DNA from: Nymphaea colorata
Lineage: Eukaryota; Streptophyta; Magnoliopsida; Nymphaeales; Nymphaeaceae
Length of the DNA stretch: 64,000 nucleotides
NCBI RefSeq assembly: GCF_008831285.2
Contig: NC_045149.1
Coordinates: 4,825,500-4,889,499 of the forward strand
Direction of reading: 5' to 3'
Shown here: piece after piece, positions 1 to 11,625 of the stretch
How positions within the stretch are numbered: the first letter of the stretch is position 1
Layout of the letters: every line of letters starts with the position of its first letter
Made by a program: the position numbers and the translations under genes
The notes under the pieces: generated by a model
The model's input: only the letters and a program-made list of their open reading frames with translations
What the model was told of the DNA's origin: nothing
Databases searched by the model: none

Positions 1-1
1 A

Positions 2-397
2 TGTTGGAGCATTGCGATGAATCAAGAAAGCGACCAAAAGAAAATACAGAAATAAAAAACCATTCATAGATCCATGTGTTTCATAGGGCGGAAGTAGAAC
101 CTGTAGAGGCGACCGCCGACTGAATGTCGGCGGCTGTTGGTAGAACGACTACAATCCCCATAGAGTCGTTCTTCTGCGGAGGTAGTGGCGGCGGCGGCAA
201 TGAGTTTCTCTCATCAGCCATAGCAGCCCAGTGATGGGGACAAGCAATTCACGTATGTCTAAGGGGACCGATTGCCCAGACGGGAAAAACTTGATGTGTC
301 TCACTCCATCACAAGACACGAGTATTTATACTTAAGGGTCCAAAATGGATATAGACCCGTATCGACGCAGGACTATCCAGATGGGGAAATCCCAACA
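2..397 (-). repeat. 3' LTR of the copia element
   Basis: The segment starts TGTTGG and ends CCAACA, the inverted TG...CA ends expected of an LTR (396 bp). Read on the minus strand it opens TGTTGGGATTTCCCC and has a TATAAATA box about 70 bases in (plus strand 322-333). A purine-rich tract, AGTGGGAGA, lies immediately outside it, as expected for the polypurine primer of a minus-strand element. Confidence 0.8.
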
Positions 398-408
398 ATC
401 TCCCACTA
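398..408 (-). other. Polypurine tract of the copia element
   Basis: On the minus strand the bases just before the LTR read CTAGTGGGAGAT and then TGTTGG. This is the normal position and composition of the plus-strand primer of copia elements. Confidence 0.7.
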
Positions 409-594
409 GTCCAAGTCAATATCAAGGGTAAACAAATGAATGGATTCGCCTTAAAATCCATTCCAAGGTCCCACCTTTGTTGTCTTACAAAACTTCTCAA
501 CAAACAAATGAGAATGCAAAATAAATAGACAACAAACTTAATAGAATCAACAAACTGTATGTGATCACATTCATAAATGTATATAATAGTGTGT

Positions 595-3500
595 TTACAT
601 TGAACTACACAAACTCATCCTCTTAACATGTTTAAAAAACATACCAGATGCTAGCGCTTTAGTAAGAGGATTTGCAACCATATCTGTAGTCACAATGTGT
701 TGAATACACACTAGTTGATTCTTTGTCTGTTCCTTAACAACAAAATACTTAAGTTCTATATGCTTATAAGAAGTAGTACTTTTGTTGTTATTGGAAAAGG
801 ACACTGCAGCTTCATTATCACAGTGAACCTTAAGTGGTCTATCAATAGATTCCACTATCTTGAAGTGTGAAATGAAGTTCTTTATCCAAATTGTCTGCGA
901 TGTAGTCTCATATAATGCAATGAATTCTGCTTCCATGGTATGAGCAGCAGTCACAGTCTGCTTTTTGCTCCCTCATGAGATGACACCTCATGATAGAAGG
1001 AAAACAAAACCAGTAGTAGACTTTTTACTATCGGTACATCCTCCAAGATCGGCGTCAGAATAGCCAATCACTTCTAAATGGTCCACCTTGCGATATGTCA
1101 ACATATAATCTTTTGTCCCTTGCAAGTATCACATGACTCTCTTTACGGACTTCCAATGTATCATGCCTGGATTATATTGAAATCTACCAAGCATGCCAAC
1201 AGCAAAGGAAATGTCAAGCCTAGTGCAAATCTGCGCATACTGCAAGCTGTCAACCGCTGATGCATATGGAATGTTGAACATTTGTGTCTTTTCAAATTCG
1301 TCCTTTGGACAATCATTTGGGCTCAATTTATCACCTTTAGCTATGGGTGCCGAAATAGGAGAACAATTCTTCATCCCATATCTTTTAAGAACTTTATTGA
1401 TGTATGCTGATTGGAAGATACTTAAAACACCTTCAGATCTGTCTCGACGAATCTCAATGCCGAGAACAAATGAAGCCTCACCCATGTCCTTCATCTCAAA
1501 ATGAGATGCGAAAAAATGTTTGGTTTCTGTTAGCAATTGAATATCATTTGAAGCAAGTAAAATGTCATCAACATATAAAGTTAAAATTATGAACTTACTC
1601 CCACATGTCTTAAGATACACACATCGATCAATGATATTTTCTGTAAACCCAAAAGTCGTAATGACTTCGAAAAACTTAATGTACCATTGACGTGAGGCCT
1701 GTTTAAGTCCATAAATCGCCTTATTAAGCTTGCAAACCAAATGATCTTTACCACTCTCAGAAAACCCTTGTGGTTGATCCATATATACCTCTTCATTCAA
1801 ATCACCATTTAAGAAAGCCGTTTTCACATCCATCTGATGTAGCTCTAAGTCAAAATGAGCTACAAGTGCAAGGACAATCCTCATTGACTCTTTAGTAGAG
1901 ACAAGTGAATATGTCTCATTATAGTCAATGCCCTCTATTTATGTGAATCCTTTAGCAACCACTCTTGCCTTGTATCTCTCTATGTTGCCTTTAGAGTCCC
2001 TCTTGGTCTTATAGACCCATTTACATCCTACGAGTTTAACTTCTTCAGGCAACGACACAAGGCTCCATGTCTGGTTTTTAGTCATAGAGTCAAGCTCTTC
2101 TTTCATGGTATTAATCCAGTGCCTGTATTGTTTGCTTTCAACGGCTTCAATAAATGTGAAAGGGTCATCATCAACATCTATGAAATCACTAGACTCTTGT
2201 AGGTATACTACATAGTCTAATGATATGGCAGATCTCCTAGCTCTTGCAGATCTACGAACAGGTAATTGATCATTTTCAATTTGTATGTCTACATCCTGTT
2301 CGTGTCCATCAGTATGATCTACATTTAATTCATCCGGATCTGATGCATTACCTGTATGATTTGCATTCATGTCATCATGAGAGACAATATAATCATACAC
2401 ACTTGTATTCTCTTTAGCAGGTCTACTTTCAGTATCCTGTATTTCCTCAAAAATGAGGTTTTGTAATGCATCTAGTCCAAATGAGTCATCTTTCAGGAAT
2501 TTAGCCTTATCTGTTTCCACAATATGTGGTGTATGAGATGGACAATAAAACCTATAGCCTTTCGATCTTTTTAGATAACCAATAAAGAAACCACTGGTTG
2601 TTCTATGATCAAAGACTTTTATGTAAGGGTTGTACAATTTAGCTTCAGCAGGACATCCCCATATGTGCATATAAGAGAGATAAGGTTTCCTACATGGCCA
2701 CAATTCGTAAGGAGTTGTGGAAACAGCCTTAGTAGGAACCTTATTCTGTATATGCACTGTTGTCCTAAGAGCTTCACCCCACAAGGTTAAAGGGAGAGTG
2801 GAATAATTTAACATAGCTCGAACCATTTCTTTAAGCGTACGATTTTTTCTTTCAGCAACACCATTTTGGTAGATGCTGCCAGACATAGTGTATTGAGGCA
2901 CAATGCCTTCTTCCTTTAGAAATCGTGCTAATGGTCCCTCCCTTTGTCCCATCTTAGTAAACCTACCATAATATTCACCATCTTTATCTGATCTGACTAT
3001 CTTGATAACTTCACCGGTTTGTTTCTCTACTTCTTTCTTATAGTCTTTGAAAACTTGACACACATCAGATTTTTCAAAGATTAAGTAGAGATACAAATAC
3101 CGAGAATAGTCATCTATAAAGGTGACAAAATACTTTTCGCCTGTGTAACAAGGAGGGAAAGGTCCACAAACATCTGTGTGAACAATTCCTAATCTTTTAG
3201 TACATTGCTCGACACCTTCTTTATATATGTTAGTTTGCTTTGCCTTTATACAATCTACACATATGCTTTTATCTGTAAAATCAAGAGATCATAAGATCCC
3301 TTCATTTAAGAGTCTCATTATTCTCTTTTCAGAGATATGACCCAAACAGCGGTGCCATAGCATGTACGAATCATTCTTTATGGTACTACGCTTATTGCCA
3401 CTTATACAATGACTACAAACCAACAATTCAGGAGATTGGATCTTCACATTCAATTTGTATAAACCATCACACAAAATAGCAAAACCAATTTTAACAAGAT

Positions 3501-4677
3501 CTTTATAAATGAACATCTTTGAATTCTCAAACTTTAAGCAGAAATCAAATTTGTCCAATCTTGATACAGAAATTAAGTTTCTACTATATGATGGAACAAA
3601 GAAAATATCATGAAGATCCAAAACAAAGCCAGTATGAAGCTTAATCTGGCATTCTCCTACAGCCTTCACATGTGAGCGCATTTTGTTTCCTGAGAAAATG
3701 CTTCTCTCAGGTAGTGTTGGTTTCCTTTTGCTTAGAAAGTCCTGTAAAGAATTGACAATATGCACAGTAGCACCTGAGTCAATCCACCTTATATTAATAG
3801 GAACATGTAACATATTACTTTCAAGTGAAACAAATGACATATTACCTTTCTTTTCTAACCAATTCTTGTACTTGATGCAGTTTGACTTCTTATGCCACTT
3901 TTTCTTGCAAAAGAAACACTTTATAGGGGCTAAGTTAGTCTGCGCAGTTTGAGAAGCAGTTTGACCTGTTGACTTCTTCTTGGCACTCATTTTCATTAAA
4001 CATTTCTTTATGCCAACTTTACCAGCCCCAGAGTGAGAAACCATATGTGCGTTTTGCAACTTCTCACCCTTTATTCTTTCCTCATCTTCAACACACTTAG
4101 ACATCAATTCATTGAATGTCCATTCAGTATTATGTGTGTTGTAATTGATCTTAAAAGGAGTATATTCAGCTGGTAAAGAGGTTAAAGTAAAGAATACCAA
4201 GAAAGATTCAGAAATAGTCAACTTCATGTCATTCAATTGATAAGTAATGTTCCTCATTTCTAACATATGCTGGCGAATGTTACCTCCTCCTTGATATTTC
4301 ATACATATTAACTTTGACATTAGGGTACTAGCTCTGGCTTTATGAGAGCTGACAAACTGAGCCTCAACTGCATCCAAGAACTCTCTCACCGTTCTACAAG
4401 GTGGGATAGCACCACGTATGTTCTTAGCGACCCTTGATTACAAAAGCAACAAACTTAGTCGGTTAGAACGTTCTCATTTGTCAAAGTACACTGTTTCATT
4501 ATGTGTACTTTGTGGTGTAAGAAGAGGTGGCTTAGGTCGCCTCAAAGCCATATCCAGATCCATATACCCCAATGTAAACACAACATTTTCTTTCCATTCA
4601 ACATAATTTGAATCATCAACTAAATGGATAGAATTTGAGCCATTAAAATAAATAGAACTAAGCACTGCAGATAACAA
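595..4677 (-). pseudogene. Copia gag-pol polyprotein, seven in-frame stops
   Basis: This is the remnant of a single Tnt1-type polyprotein that would have packaged, copied and integrated the element. In order on the minus strand are: the gag N-terminus (from 4677), gag with a CX2CX4HX4C zinc knuckle (C-F-F-C...H...C, near 3930), the protease motif DSGA (near 3780), the pre-integrase motif LWHRCLGH, the integrase core with FIDDYSR and NGVAERKNR, a reverse transcriptase with YVDD (near 1580), and RNase H with MEAEF and DMVANPLTKAL. Everything lies in one reading frame with no frameshift. It is broken by stops at 4474-4476, 4438-4440, 3289-3291, 1939-1941, 1129-1131, 988-990 and 973-975. It cannot make an intact protein. 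Confidence 0.92.
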
Positions 4678-5635
4678 AAGACATCAATAAGTTGACATGC
4701 ATTATATGAGACAAACCATATGGAACAGTAAACTAAATAAAAGACTCTTTATGTTTACTATTTTCAAGACAAATACCAGAGGTTATTAGGATACTACTTT
4801 GGTAATATACCTAATACGCACATGTATTCCGTCTTAACTTTATCTAGTAAAACTAGGAAATGTAAATTCAAACTATAGTCAAGCATAACACCTTTGGGTG
4901 TAAGATGACAAAACTATGTAAGAATCTATTTTCCTATTTTACTCTTCATATTTACTTGAACATAACACACTACCTTTGGGTAATTATGTTATTTCAAATG
5001 AGAGTAAGTACAACATGAAACACTAATGTGCCTTTAAACCAGGCGTAGTCACTTTGGTGAGGTATGACATGATTTAACTAATCATAGGCTCTTTACATTA
5101 GCATTATCGTGCAACTTTATGATCATGCAACAAAAGTAACTTTAGCATAATCCTAAACAAAACATGATACAAGAATATGTTATAAAATCACATATAAAAT
5201 GAAACACATGGATCATTTCTACATAATCAACTTAATGCTATTTAGATTATTTTTTAAATCTCCATAAAACATAATGAATCGGTCTCGTATCGATTTAAAA
5301 TGATCGAACCAATTCATTAAACACCATAAATGGACATGCAACCACATAAACCAGCATCCTCTAGTTTAGAACCGGTCTCGTATCAGTTCTAAATGGATTG
5401 AACCGGTGAAAAACTAGATGAACCAATCCGAAAAGGGAAAGAACCGGTCTCAAATAACTCTGAATCGGTTTGAAAAAGCTCAAATCGGTTCTGAAACTGA
5501 ATGAACCAGTCTGAACATCAACTGAACCGGTCTAGGAAAGATCCGAATCGGTCCCAAAATGCCCGAACCGGTCCCAAATCGGTTTGAATGGGTCCCCAAA
5601 AGCCTGAACCGGTCTCAAAAGTTCTGAATCGGTTC
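4678..5635 (-). other. Copia leader with CCGGT-motif repeats
   Basis: This is non-coding DNA between the right LTR and gag. About 600 bases are AT-rich with nothing recognisable. From about 5277 to 5635 there are roughly fourteen imperfect copies of a motif like GAACCGGTCTCAAA, about 25 bases apart. In some copies AACCGG has become AATCGG. Confidence 0.6.
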
Positions 5636-6163
5636 TGTTGGACCCATCCCGATCCAAAAAATCAAAACACGGGCGGAAGAATGGGCGGGAACGAGAAATC
5701 CTTTTTTTTTAAGCATTATGGATCCGGGTCGGGTCAACATGACCCGACCCGGGTCCGACCGACTCCCTCTCGACCGTCTCCCGCTCGACCGAGCGAGCGG
5801 TTTCAGGGAAAATGAAACGCCTCCCACCGCCGCTGCCCTAGGCCAACGGCAGGGGTGATTGGGGTGGCGGGAGATGTCTCAGACGGCCCTCCCACCGGCC
5901 GTGGGACGTTTTCCGACGGTCGCCTGGTGCCGATCGGCACCCGGCGACACCGCCGGCCACTCCCTGTGGCTGGTGGGTGAAGGTGTCTTGTGGGGTGAAA
6001 ACGCCCCTTCCGTTTTCGTCGGGCGATTGCAGCAGGGGCGAGAGAAGCCACCGGCGACTTTGGGTGGGCGCCGGCGGGCCTGATGGGCCCGTCCGGTGAC
6101 ATTGCTGTCGCCGGCGGTCGCCCTTTGCCGGCCGTTACCCCTCCAGATGGGGAAATCCCAATA
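5636..6163 (-). repeat. Right LTR-like segment, strongly diverged
   Basis: It begins TGTTGGACCCATC and ends CCAGATGGGGAAATCCCAATA, matching both tips of the left LTR. It also shares a GGGCGGAAG stretch near its start. The interior (about 5690-6140) is very GC-rich and does not align by eye with the left LTR, and the TATA box is missing. It may be an old diverged LTR, a recombinant between related elements, or a GC-rich insertion into the LTR. Confidence 0.45.
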
Positions 6164-6498
6164 GAAGAATGATGCAGGGGCATGGTGGAATGAGAGATAC
6201 AAAGGGCAACAGAAAAAGTCAAAGAGAGAGCGGGAGATATGTATATGTAGAGAGAGAAAGGTTCAAGTTTTCTCTCTAGCTGGTTGTTGTTGGAAATTGC
6301 GGAGAAAGACACAACTTTCTCTACTGCTAATGCTGCATTGCTCTAATGGGAAGAAAGAAAGATGAGAGAGAAAAGGAGGCAACCCTAATGGGTAGCAAAC
6401 TTTTTCTCGACAAAAAGTCGACCCCCTGGCCTCCAATCCTTTTTTCAAGAAAAAAAATCATTGGATTATGTTAGAAAACAATTTTGTGATGCCAACAT
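6164..6498. other. No gene recognised
   Basis: Purine-rich DNA with GAGAGA runs flanks the copia element. No coding signal or repeat structure was recognised. Confidence 0.4.
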
Positions 6499-6588
6499 CA
6501 CTACACCTTATTGAAGATTTTTTTTACCGTCATTTAGTCATTTAATGACGGTGAAAAACCATCAGAGCTTCAAATAAATCCGGTAGTG
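6499..6588. mobile_element. CACTA-like miniature element (90 bp)
   Basis: The segment opens CACTAC and closes GTAGTG, the signature ends of CACTA transposons. Inside, ACCGTCATT (6526-6534) and AATGACGGT (6544-6552) form a perfect 9-bp hairpin, a layout common near the ends of plant CACTA elements. The 3-bp flanks (CAT and CTA) do not match, so no target duplication supports it. Confidence 0.4.
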
Positions 6589-6599
6589 CTAGCTAGGCA

Positions 6600-9500
6600 A
6601 TAGTGTTTCCTGTTCTTTTAATTCTTATACTAGCTAGGTCTAGTGGTTGATTGTTCTTTTGTCCACAGTTGTCATCTATCTACTATTTGATTCATGAGGA
6701 TACTGATGTTTAGACAAAGTGCCTTGTGTTTGATTCGTGAACATGCCATGCATCATCTTAAGTTTCACTTACATAGCCCATCATCGATGTATATAAGCAA
6801 TCGTAAGTAAAATAGATTATTGTTATACATATGCATCTTTGCTTCTAAATATATTTTTCATACTATATCACATAACATCCATGCCATAGGTAATGTGTTC
6901 AATAAGTTATATTGAAATAAAGTAAGAAGACATATGCACCATCAAGGAGGAAGTCTATGGCTATCAAAATTCTTGGTACAAATTCTTTTCTAGAAAGAAA
7001 GGAAGGGGGCATCAACGAATTACGAGCTTTGTATATTGAGAAAGGAGAAAAAGGTACACTAGAGAAAGGAACCTTGCAGTGAGATGTCAATATAGAGAAA
7101 GATCTGTACCCATGATGTATCTTTGATATAGCCGCCAATAGGAATTTCTAATAGTGATTGTCATCACTAGTATAGATAAATTCAAAAATTACAACCCTCA
7201 AGTTTGATGCTTTATTTCACCGGTGGGCCACAGTTAGCCACATTGCCTTCCTCCTTCCTCATCCTTCCACCAAATTCCTACTTGGTCCCTTCTATCTCCT
7301 CCTCCCTATCATCTCCTTCATCCATCATAGTAGCTTTCCAAAAAGAAGAACTCTTTTTAAACCCATAGAAACAGGAAACTTAGTCTTCTTCTCAAGATCA
7401 CCACTTTCTTGCTTCAGATTAGGAGAATGATAGAGCATTTGTTTCTCACTTTTTATGTGATAGTCGACTAGATGGATGCCTCTCTAGAAATCCTTACCGG
7501 TGCTTTCTACATACCTCATTAGTCGCTAGCCCTGGTAGCTAGTAGAGAACAAAAGGCTCATGTATCCACTTGTTGTCATATGCTACCTCTCCAATTCCTC
7601 CTCTCCTGACCAGGCCAGCATCCACCTCACAACTCCTCAAACTGAAAATGTTTGAGAGGTTCCTAGATAAATCAAGTAGGTTTGTGAGAGAGAGGTTTTA
7701 TCGCCCATTGGTGAATAAGAAGTTCTCCCCTTCCATGCTCTTCTATACCAACCACCAAGGAATTTTCTAGATTGTTATACTCCCATTAAAACCTTCGAAA
7801 TTTGACTGTCTTCATTGTTTCATTAAGAAGAAGAAATAGAGAAAGCCCCAAATTCATTGAGAATGGTTCTAATATAGTTCATGGTGTATTAGAAAACACA
7901 CTAATGGGAGGATTATAGAAGCCATTCATGGCCGATTACTTGGAAGCTCAGGTGAAAAGAAAATTTGTGGAGTCAAGAGTAGACCACTTGACAGGCTAAG
8001 AAATAAGACTTTCTATTTGAAAGGAAACCTGATCATGGACTTGTAAGATTTGTTGAAGGTTGACTACCAATGGTAGCCATTGACCGCTATGCATGTATAG
8101 GCAAACAAAGTTTCATGAATGTTTATGTTGTAACAATGAGAGAATGTTTAGGAGATGTAGGATTTTACAATGCTTCTCTGGATTTTGGGGCTTCAATGCC
8201 ATTATTCATCCTTCACTCCAACCTTGAAAAGGTACACACACACACATATATATACTTGGGAAGATTAGAAAAGTGCGAGTATCTTCATTTTCGAGGGCAT
8301 CCGGACTGAATTGTTGATGCTTTGACATGTTCTTGTTTAAGGTATTGAAATGAATCTTGGAGTTTGGACTAGATGTTCTAATTTCTTTTTTGGGTTCAAG
8401 GTTACAAACAAATCTTGAGTTTGAAATAGATGCTTTGGTAAATAGAAGTGTCATTACTTGATATTCTTATACTTTTCTGTTTAATGTCAAAAACGAATCT
8501 CCAAGTTTGGAATAGATGTCTCTGAATTGTTTTGCATACTTTAAAGTTATTTTTCTTACTTATTTCTCTACCTTGCAGAGTTTAAAATCATGCTTGCACA
8601 GGAACTCATTTTCAGTTGTGGCCATCACACTTTAATTTCTATCCAGTCATGCCCTAGTTTCTATCATGTCAAGTCCATATGTTCTGTTTTTTCTTGTTAC
8701 ATGTGAATTATTTTGGTATGATGCAACATTATAGGTCCAAATTCTATTGTCTTGTGGTAGTTCCTAACTTGTTTGTTTAGCAGTTTAGGCTAAATTATGT
8801 CATTATTTTTGCTATTCAGATGTTTAACTTATTATATTGTTGTTCGTAGTTTGCTATTTAGGTGTTGAACGTATTAGATCATACTCTTAAGACTTTGATT
8901 ATTTATCTTATTATTCTTATTTTTTTCTACATGTCTCTAGTATGACCAGAAATATTGTGAGGTATGAGAACACAAAATTTGTATATAATTTATGGAAAAC
9001 AATGAACTTTCAACTCATGTGTTTGACATATAGTGCACTAGAACAATAGAAGCACAATCAAAGATACAAATCTAACTTAGTATCATGACTTTTGTTGTGT
9101 TAGAATTACTTTTGTTTTGCAACATTGGAAATATTTAATAGTTTGTATCTCATAGGATACAACAGAGAATTTTGAGGTTAACTGGTACATCATTTTCATA
9201 CAATAGCAGTTTTGCAAGATCAACCTTGAGGATTAGTTGTGTTCTTTTTAGTAGGTAATGTCTATGTATTTGTTTTGCTTTTTGTTGAAGAAGTGCATGT
9301 TAACATGATTGAAACAGAGATGGAAGGTTCTATTCTTTCCAATGTTAAAATGGGAAATGGGAAAGCTTCTACCCGCTTGGTTCTTTCTTCCTATGCATTT
9401 ATTTTTATTGGGATATTGTGTATGTTTTGTTTGTGAATCTTGTTGTTTATATTTGAATTGTTGGGTTTACTAATAGTTCAAAAGATTCACGAGTCTTTTT

Positions 9501-9630
9501 TAAAGAAATCCTCATAATCATGTTGATGCAGAGTATGTCAAATCCTTCATGGAATTCATAATTTGTTTTCTTCATTGCACAAAATTTTCTAGGTGGATAT
9601 CTTGCTTTTCATAACCATTATAGGAATTTA
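6600..9630. other. No gene recognised; AT-rich
   Basis: About 3 kb of AT-rich DNA has only short open frames with no recognisable domain. A short CACACA/TATATA run lies at 8232-8253. Between about 8350 and 8520 a phrase like AATCTTGGAGTTTGGAATAGATG recurs three times in imperfect form, suggesting a small degenerate tandem repeat. Confidence 0.4.
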
Positions 9631-9639
9631 GGGATGTGC

Positions 9640-9760
9640 TGAAGTTCTAAGCTTCTTGCATATGTTCCTTAGGCTTCACTAATGGCCACTAAGAGTAAGT
9701 TCATCTCTTGCACCACATCTATAAAGGAAGTTGTTCTACTATTAAACTTGGACCTCACTA
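9640..9760 (+). pseudogene. Copia RNase H scrap
   Basis: A short frame from about 9680 reads MATKSKFISCTTSIKEVV. It resembles the conserved part of copia RNase H in which a small residue and an acidic triplet precede a xxCTTAxxEVVWL-type stretch. Nothing flanking it can be joined to a longer element, so it is a tiny old relic. Confidence rests on this one motif. Confidence 0.35.
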
Positions 9761-10689
9761 GTTATCACACTCTCATAGAAAGTTTGTAGCAAAAAGAAAA
9801 CATGGTAATCATTCTCTACCCTACAATAAAACAACATTTTTCTAAAGTAAGTGCAACATTTTAAATGTCGTATCGTTGTGAGCTTCCCTTAACAATAATG
9901 AACACAAACCATTTCACTCTACGGTGCACCTCCTTGAGCCAAACCCATTCTCTCCATACTTCCTTCAGAAGTCTCTTTTTGGTTCTACTTCATGTTTCTT
10001 GCATTATCACCTCAGTTGGTCTATGGCCTACATATAATAGTAGAACATGCTTGTTCTCCTGCATCTACTAAATATTTCAGCAAATTGAACACATATAATA
10101 AATTTTGAATAAAGAAATTCTTTAACAGTCATGTGCAGTCTACCGTGCACGAGACTCAACTTTTTCCTAAACAAGTGCTTGTAGAGGCAGAAATTAGCTT
10201 ATTTATCCTACCAAAACTTGGTACCACCTCTAGTGACCCACTTTAACATCTTCTTGAAACCCACTTAATAGCATTAAAAAAAACGAGGAGGCATGTTGAC
10301 AAACATTCAAGGTCCAGAAGTTGTGAACTTATCGGCATTTTCTCTTAAATAAGAAGTCCAAACCCAACTATCACCAAAAAATTTCAAAGCATATCTTTTG
10401 AAAATGGCTTCACTAAGTTCATTAGGGCTAGTATGACAGGTCTACTCTATCTTCTAGGTTCATCCATACTACAATTTTGTGGCTAGCAAATGACACTGAA
10501 GCTTATTTTTCTCCTTCTCTTAGAAGAAATTAGCCATGGCTAAGCATAAACCCTGATAAACTTGAGACTGCAGCTTGAATTCTCTTATGAAATATCTAAC
10601 AATTTGAAATACATGTTTTAGAAAAGCCTAATCCACCTACAAAAGATATGGTAGGAAGATTCCAAGTATCAAGCTTTCTTGACGCCTGT

Positions 10690-11485
10690 ATTTAGCTCTA
10701 AACATGATTCTGTGTTTAGCTTGCCTAGCTTGTCCACTGAGCATCTCCAAGTGCTAGGTTTTCAGCCATAAAATTACATTTGTAAAGAGACCAGATTTGA
10801 CTTGGTTGAATTAACTTTTAGACTAGAATGGATTTGCATTATATGTCAGCTCACTTGAAATTAAGGATTGATTTTTACTTAGTGCTGCAAAATGCAAGGC
10901 ATTATAATCAAAAGCGAGGAGAATCTAACACCTACCCATTCTTGGAATCCAAGGCACCTTGACATTATTCTTCTCAACTTGAAAACTCAAATCCTTGGCC
11001 AATATTTTTCATAGAACCAGAAATAGATAGGAAGAGTTATGGTCACCTAGCCCAGTTCATCTTCTTAATTCAAAAGTTTCCTTGTTGCACTTTATAAGAA
11101 TAGCAGTAGACATTGAGGAAAAATAGGTTCGCATTCTATCAACCAAATCCTTAGCAAGACAAAGATGTGACAACCTTGCCATTAGGAAATTTTGATTCAC
11201 ACAATCATACACTTTTAGCTATATCTAATTTAGGGCAGATAGAAGAGTGAACAATTTCATGGGCAACAAGAATACTACCATAATCAACTACCCAAGAAAG
11301 CAACATGTTCATTGCCCAAGATTCTTCTCAAGACTCTTGGGCAAATATTTTAGAGATAAATTTGTAAGTTAATTACTCAATATAATAGGTAGTAGAACTT
11401 AAATATCCCTAGCTACATCTCTCTTAAGGATCAATCTAGTTAATGTTATGTTTAGCTTTTTGACTAGTTTGCTTGTTGCAAAGAA
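10690..11485 (-). pseudogene. Non-LTR (LINE/L1) reverse transcriptase relic
   Basis: Translated on the minus strand, broken fragments line up in order with a LINE reverse transcriptase. They are an NITLTRLILKRD-like stretch near 11440, a CFLG-like stretch, AILIKCNKETFELRR followed by a SSYLFLVL fragment (the family's RGLRQGDPLSPYLF region), and a worn FADD-region segment, LAFDYNALHF. Many stops interrupt it. This enzyme copies LINE RNA into DNA at the target site; here it is long dead. Its 3' continuation (10100-10690) could not be recognised with confidence. Confidence 0.5.
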
Positions 11486-11625
11486 GGGTTCAGCTGAACA
11501 AAAACACATGCTTTCCTAGCAATAATCAATCTGCAATAATTCTAATGGAATCATGTGGGGAAACCATTCAAGCTTGAGGGTTCTAAATCTGTCAGTCTCA
11601 AATGCAACATCATGTAATTCATTGA

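Larger units (their letters stand above)
1..6163 (-). mobile_element. Ty1/copia LTR retrotransposon, dead copy
   Basis: One long minus-strand reading frame (4677 to 595) encodes gag, protease, integrase, reverse transcriptase and RNase H in copia order. It is flanked on the left by an LTR (2-397) and on the right by a diverged LTR-like segment (5636-6163). Both terminal segments begin TGTTGG on the plus strand, and both end in a shared 18-bp stretch, CCAGATGGGGAAATCCCA. A polypurine tract sits beside the left LTR. No good tRNA-Met primer site was found beside the right LTR. Only one base lies left of the element, so a target duplication cannot be tested. Confidence 0.85.

Noticed and set aside
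5600-5640. Primer binding site for the copia element
   Set aside because: The sequence beside the right LTR matches the tRNA-Met site only poorly, so it was not called.
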